From contig PMCE01000572.1 of NCBI GenBank assembly GCA_003154025.1, positions 13,813 through 20,570 of the forward strand: a DNA stretch of 6,758 nucleotides, in the 5' to 3' direction. This DNA comes from Syntrophaceae bacterium. GTDB taxonomy: Bacteria; Desulfobacterota; SM23-61. Under the pieces are notes generated by a model, which was not told the DNA's origin, made no database searches, and saw nothing but the letters and a program-made list of their open reading frames with translations. Each line of letters begins with the position of its first letter. Position 1 is the stretch's first letter. A program made the position numbers and the translations under genes. Positions 4,725-6,758 of the stretch are shown here, in pieces.

Positions 4725-6656
4725 ATGATGGGAGGTTCTTTTTCCCGCTGCCCTGATCGACTGAGAAATGATTCTATTCCTCGACTTATCGGGGGCACTC
4801 GCCCACCCCTTTGGATTTTGGCCCTGCTCCTGTCCCTTTTCCCCTTATCTTCGGCTTTCGCCCTTGAGCTTGCCGCCACCCGCCAGGCGATCGAAGCCAA
4901 AGGAGCCGGGTGGGTTGCCGGGGAGACCTCGATTTCCCTTCTTGATCCCGAAGAGAGGCAAAAGCGCCTCGGCCTGATGCGACCCTCCCTTCCCGTGGGG
5001 CTGGAAAGCCTGCCGCTTTCTCAATCCCCGTCTCTATCTCTTCCCCCGGTCTTGGACTGGAGGAATAAGGAGGGGAATTTCGTGACCCCGGTCCGGGATC
5101 AGGGAGCCTGCGGCAGCTGCTGGGCCTTTGCCACGGCCGCCGCTTTGGAATCCGCCACCATGATCGCTTCCCATAGCCCGGGGATCGATTTGAACCTGTC
5201 GGAACAGGTTCTCCTGTCTTGCGGAGCGGCGGGCAGCTGTGGGGGAGGATACATCGATGTGGCCTCGACCTTCCTCCATAACTATGGCCTTCCCACGGAG
5301 GCCTGCTACCCTTACACCGCTCAAAACGGAAGTTGTTCAAGCGCCTGCCCCGGATGGCAATCTTCGGCATTTAAGATCGCCTCCTGGCAATGGGTAACGA
5401 CGACCTCACCCACGGTAACTGCCTTGAAATCCGCCCTGCAGGGGCAAGGCCCATTGGTTACCACCATGTCGGTGTATACGGATTTTTACTACTACCACAG
5501 CGGGGTATATTCCCACACCTCGGGTGTTCTTCAAGGGTCTCATGCCGTCCTAATCGTGGGCTACGATGATCCCGGACAGTATTTCATGGTGAAGAACAGT
5601 TGGGGAACGGGGTGGGGAGAATCGGGCTTTTTCCGGATTGCTTATTCGGAGCTGAACACTGCGGTAGGTTTCGGGGAGTTTACGATCGCTTACTCCGCAA
5701 CCGCCTCTTCATGCCAGTATTCCTTCGACCCGGTGTGGACCTCGATATCTCCATGCCCCCTTTCCCTAGACTTTGGCAACATTAGAATCAATGGGACCTC
5801 TTCGGCCAGTTTTAAGATTAGCAGCCAGGAGAGGTCCAATCTGCGGGTGAGCGTGGTTGCCATCCTGGGAGGAAGCACTTCCGGTTTTTCGGTCCAGGAC
5901 GATGGTTGCTCGGGGCATACGGTGGCGGCTTCGTCCAGTTGTACCTTCGAGGTGGTCTTTTCGCCTGCTGCCGTCGGCTCGAAGAACACAACCCTTTCCG
6001 TGGCCTCCGATGATCCTGTTAGCCCCGTGAGGGAATTGGCGCTCACCGGGACAGGTTTCCAGGCTTTTGCATCCCCGGGGGTCTTCCGAAGAGGCCAATG
6101 GTTCCTGGACCTGAACGGCAACGGCGCCTGGGATGGCTGCGGGACGGATTCTTGTTACCTCTCCTTCGGGATTCCGACGGACGTCCCCGTTGCCGGCGAC
6201 TGGAATGGAACCGGCAAGAGCAAGATCGGAGTCTTCCGGAATGGGCAGTGGTTCCTGGATTTAAACGGCAACGGCGTCTGGGACGGCTGCGGGACCGATG
6301 GCTGCTACCTTTCCTTTGGGCTTCCGACGGATGTTCCCGTAACCGGGGACTGGACCGGAACGGGTACGACCAAAATCGGAGTCTTCCGGAATGGCCAGTG
6401 GTTCCTGGACCTGAATGGAAACCGATCCTGGGATGGCTGCGGAACGGATGCCTGCATCAATTCCTTCGGAATGGCCGGAGACCTGCCGGCGACCGGTGAC
6501 TGGGATGGAATGGGTGCCAGCAAGATCGGGGTCTTCCGGAGGGGCCAGTGGTTCCTTGACCTGAACGGCAACCGATCCTGGGATGGTTGCGGAACGGATG
6601 CCTGCATCGCTTCCTTCGGAACGGCAGCAGATATTCCTGCGGTAGGAGAATGGTAG
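4725..6656 (+). CDS. Secreted papain-family (C1A) cysteine protease with Ig-like and 50-residue repeat domains
   Basis: The product is 643 residues. After a long n-region, a hydrophobic core (about 29-46) ends LSSAFA, a plausible signal-peptide site, so the enzyme is exported. A short propeptide-like part (47-108) includes EAKGAGWVAGETSISLL. The C1A domain spans about 109-325: oxyanion Gln126 and nucleophile Cys132 in QGACGSCWAF, His273 in GSHAVLIVGYD, and Asn291 in KNSWGTGWGESGFFRI. Cysteines at 129, 166, 172, 194, 204 and 208 suggest papain-type disulfides. Residues about 344-444 form an ASPM/HYDIN-type Ig-like (choice-of-anchor D) domain containing LDFGNIRI and CTFEVVFSP. Residues 452-643 are tandem repeats. 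The catalytic set is complete, so it is probably active, cleaving proteins in the periplasm or outside the cell; the substrate is unknown. No sorting tag or membrane anchor is seen at the C-terminus. The start at 4725 has only a weak purine-rich stretch (GAAGAAAGAA) upstream; ATG 4728 is an equal alternative, and no later start precedes the signal core. It is divergent from the operon. Confidence 0.95.
   Translation: MMGGSFSRCPDRLRNDSIPRLIGGTRPPLWILALLLSLFPLSSAFALELAATRQAIEAKGAGWVAGETSISLLDPEERQKRLGLMRPSLPVGLESLPLSQSPSLSLPPVLDWRNKEGNFVTPVRDQGACGSCWAFATAAALESATMIASHSPGIDLNLSEQVLLSCGAAGSCGGGYIDVASTFLHNYGLPTEACYPYTAQNGSCSSACPGWQSSAFKIASWQWVTTTSPTVTALKSALQGQGPLVTTMSVYTDFYYYHSGVYSHTSGVLQGSHAVLIVGYDDPGQYFMVKNSWGTGWGESGFFRIAYSELNTAVGFGEFTIAYSATASSCQYSFDPVWTSISPCPLSLDFGNIRINGTSSASFKISSQERSNLRVSVVAILGGSTSGFSVQDDGCSGHTVAASSSCTFEVVFSPAAVGSKNTTLSVASDDPVSPVRELALTGTGFQAFASPGVFRRGQWFLDLNGNGAWDGCGTDSCYLSFGIPTDVPVAGDWNGTGKSKIGVFRNGQWFLDLNGNGVWDGCGTDGCYLSFGLPTDVPVTGDWTGTGTTKIGVFRNGQWFLDLNGNRSWDGCGTDACINSFGMAGDLPATGDWDGMGASKIGVFRRGQWFLDLNGNRSWDGCGTDACIASFGTAADIPAVGEW
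6078..6653 (+). repeat. Four tandem 150-base (50-residue) repeats in the protease C-terminus
   Basis: Units begin at 6078, 6228, 6378 and 6528 (residues 452, 502, 552 and 602), with an exact 150-base period. The fourth stops after 42 residues, at GEW where the others have GDW. Each unit reads GVFR-x-GQWFLDLNGN, then W-D-G-C-G-T-D-x-C, S-F-G, D-x-P and GDW-x-G-x-G. The DLNGN...WD and GDW-x-G-x-G stretches resemble FG-GAP/VCBS-type calcium-binding loops, and the two Cys per unit could form a disulfide. Units 1 and 2 resemble one another most (CYLSFG, PTDVPV), as do units 3 and 4 (NRSWDGCGTDAC), which suggests separate duplications. They may form a beta-propeller-like or binding module; that is inference. 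Confidence 0.85.
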
Positions 6657-6758
6657 GAAGTTTAAACGAGGGCCTCTTTTATTTCAGGGCCGCGAAACTT
6701 GTCCGCGCGGGCATTATTCCTGAGTGCGGCGACGTGTTGCCGCTTTCAGAAGGCGCGA
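6657..6758. other. Downstream region with weak inverted repeats; no clear terminator or gene
   Basis: AAGTTT (6658-6663) and AAACTT (6695-6700) can close an imperfect stem that also contains two GGCC words. Further on, GCGGCGA (6726-6732) pairs with TTGCCGC (6737-6743) around CGTG, with one G-T pair, and is followed by only three T. Either could help end the protease transcript on the plus strand. On the minus strand one frame is open from the right edge to a TAA at 6716-6714. It could be the last 14 codons of a convergent gene but is far too short to assign. Confidence 0.3.

Noticed and set aside
6726..6746. Intrinsic terminator of the protease gene
   Set aside because: The hairpin is reasonable, but only three T follow and it is about 70 bases after the stop codon. 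It is mentioned only as a weak candidate within the downstream region.

Overview
The window is GC-rich and looks like chromosomal DNA from a Desulfobacterota/Deltaproteobacteria-type bacterium or a related uncultured lineage. The grounds are an MglA-type small GTPase next to TPR and cyclic-nucleotide-domain proteins, strong GGAGG-type ribosome binding sites, and a secreted papain-like protease with choice-of-anchor-D and 50-residue aspartate/glycine/cysteine repeats. This placement is inference; there is no rRNA or taxonomic marker gene.

Layout. Bases 1-4062 hold four genes, all on the minus strand and in one direction, so transcription runs from right to left. In that order they are a short stand-alone cyclic-nucleotide-binding-fold protein (3640-4062), a soluble TPR protein (2418-3518), an MglA-family GTPase with an unusually long C-terminal tail (1200-2390), and a membrane-anchored TPR protein cut by the left edge (1-1132). 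Gaps are 121, 27 and 67 bases and none contains a convincing terminator, so they probably form one operon. A good sigma70-like promoter (TTGCAC, 17 bases, TAAAAT) lies at 4284-4312 on the minus strand and predicts a leader of about 215 bases.

Bases 4063-4724 carry no gene I can support. They separate the minus-strand operon from a divergent plus-strand gene and contain the operon promoter, two sets of mutually exclusive short hairpins and a cluster of eight hexamer palindromes. The plus-strand gene (4725-6656) encodes a 643-residue exported C1A (papain-family) cysteine protease with its catalytic residues intact, followed by an Ig-like ASPM/HYDIN-type domain and four tandem 50-residue repeats. 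The last 102 bases hold only weak inverted repeats.

How the genes may work together. MglA GTPases act as polarity or motility switches in Myxococcus, where TPR proteins can be their adaptors. The neighbouring TPR protein, the nucleotide-fold protein and the membrane TPR protein are therefore plausible partners in a polarity, pilus or surface-behaviour switch. No MglB-type (roadblock) GAP gene is present in the window. The protease is divergent and probably functionally separate.
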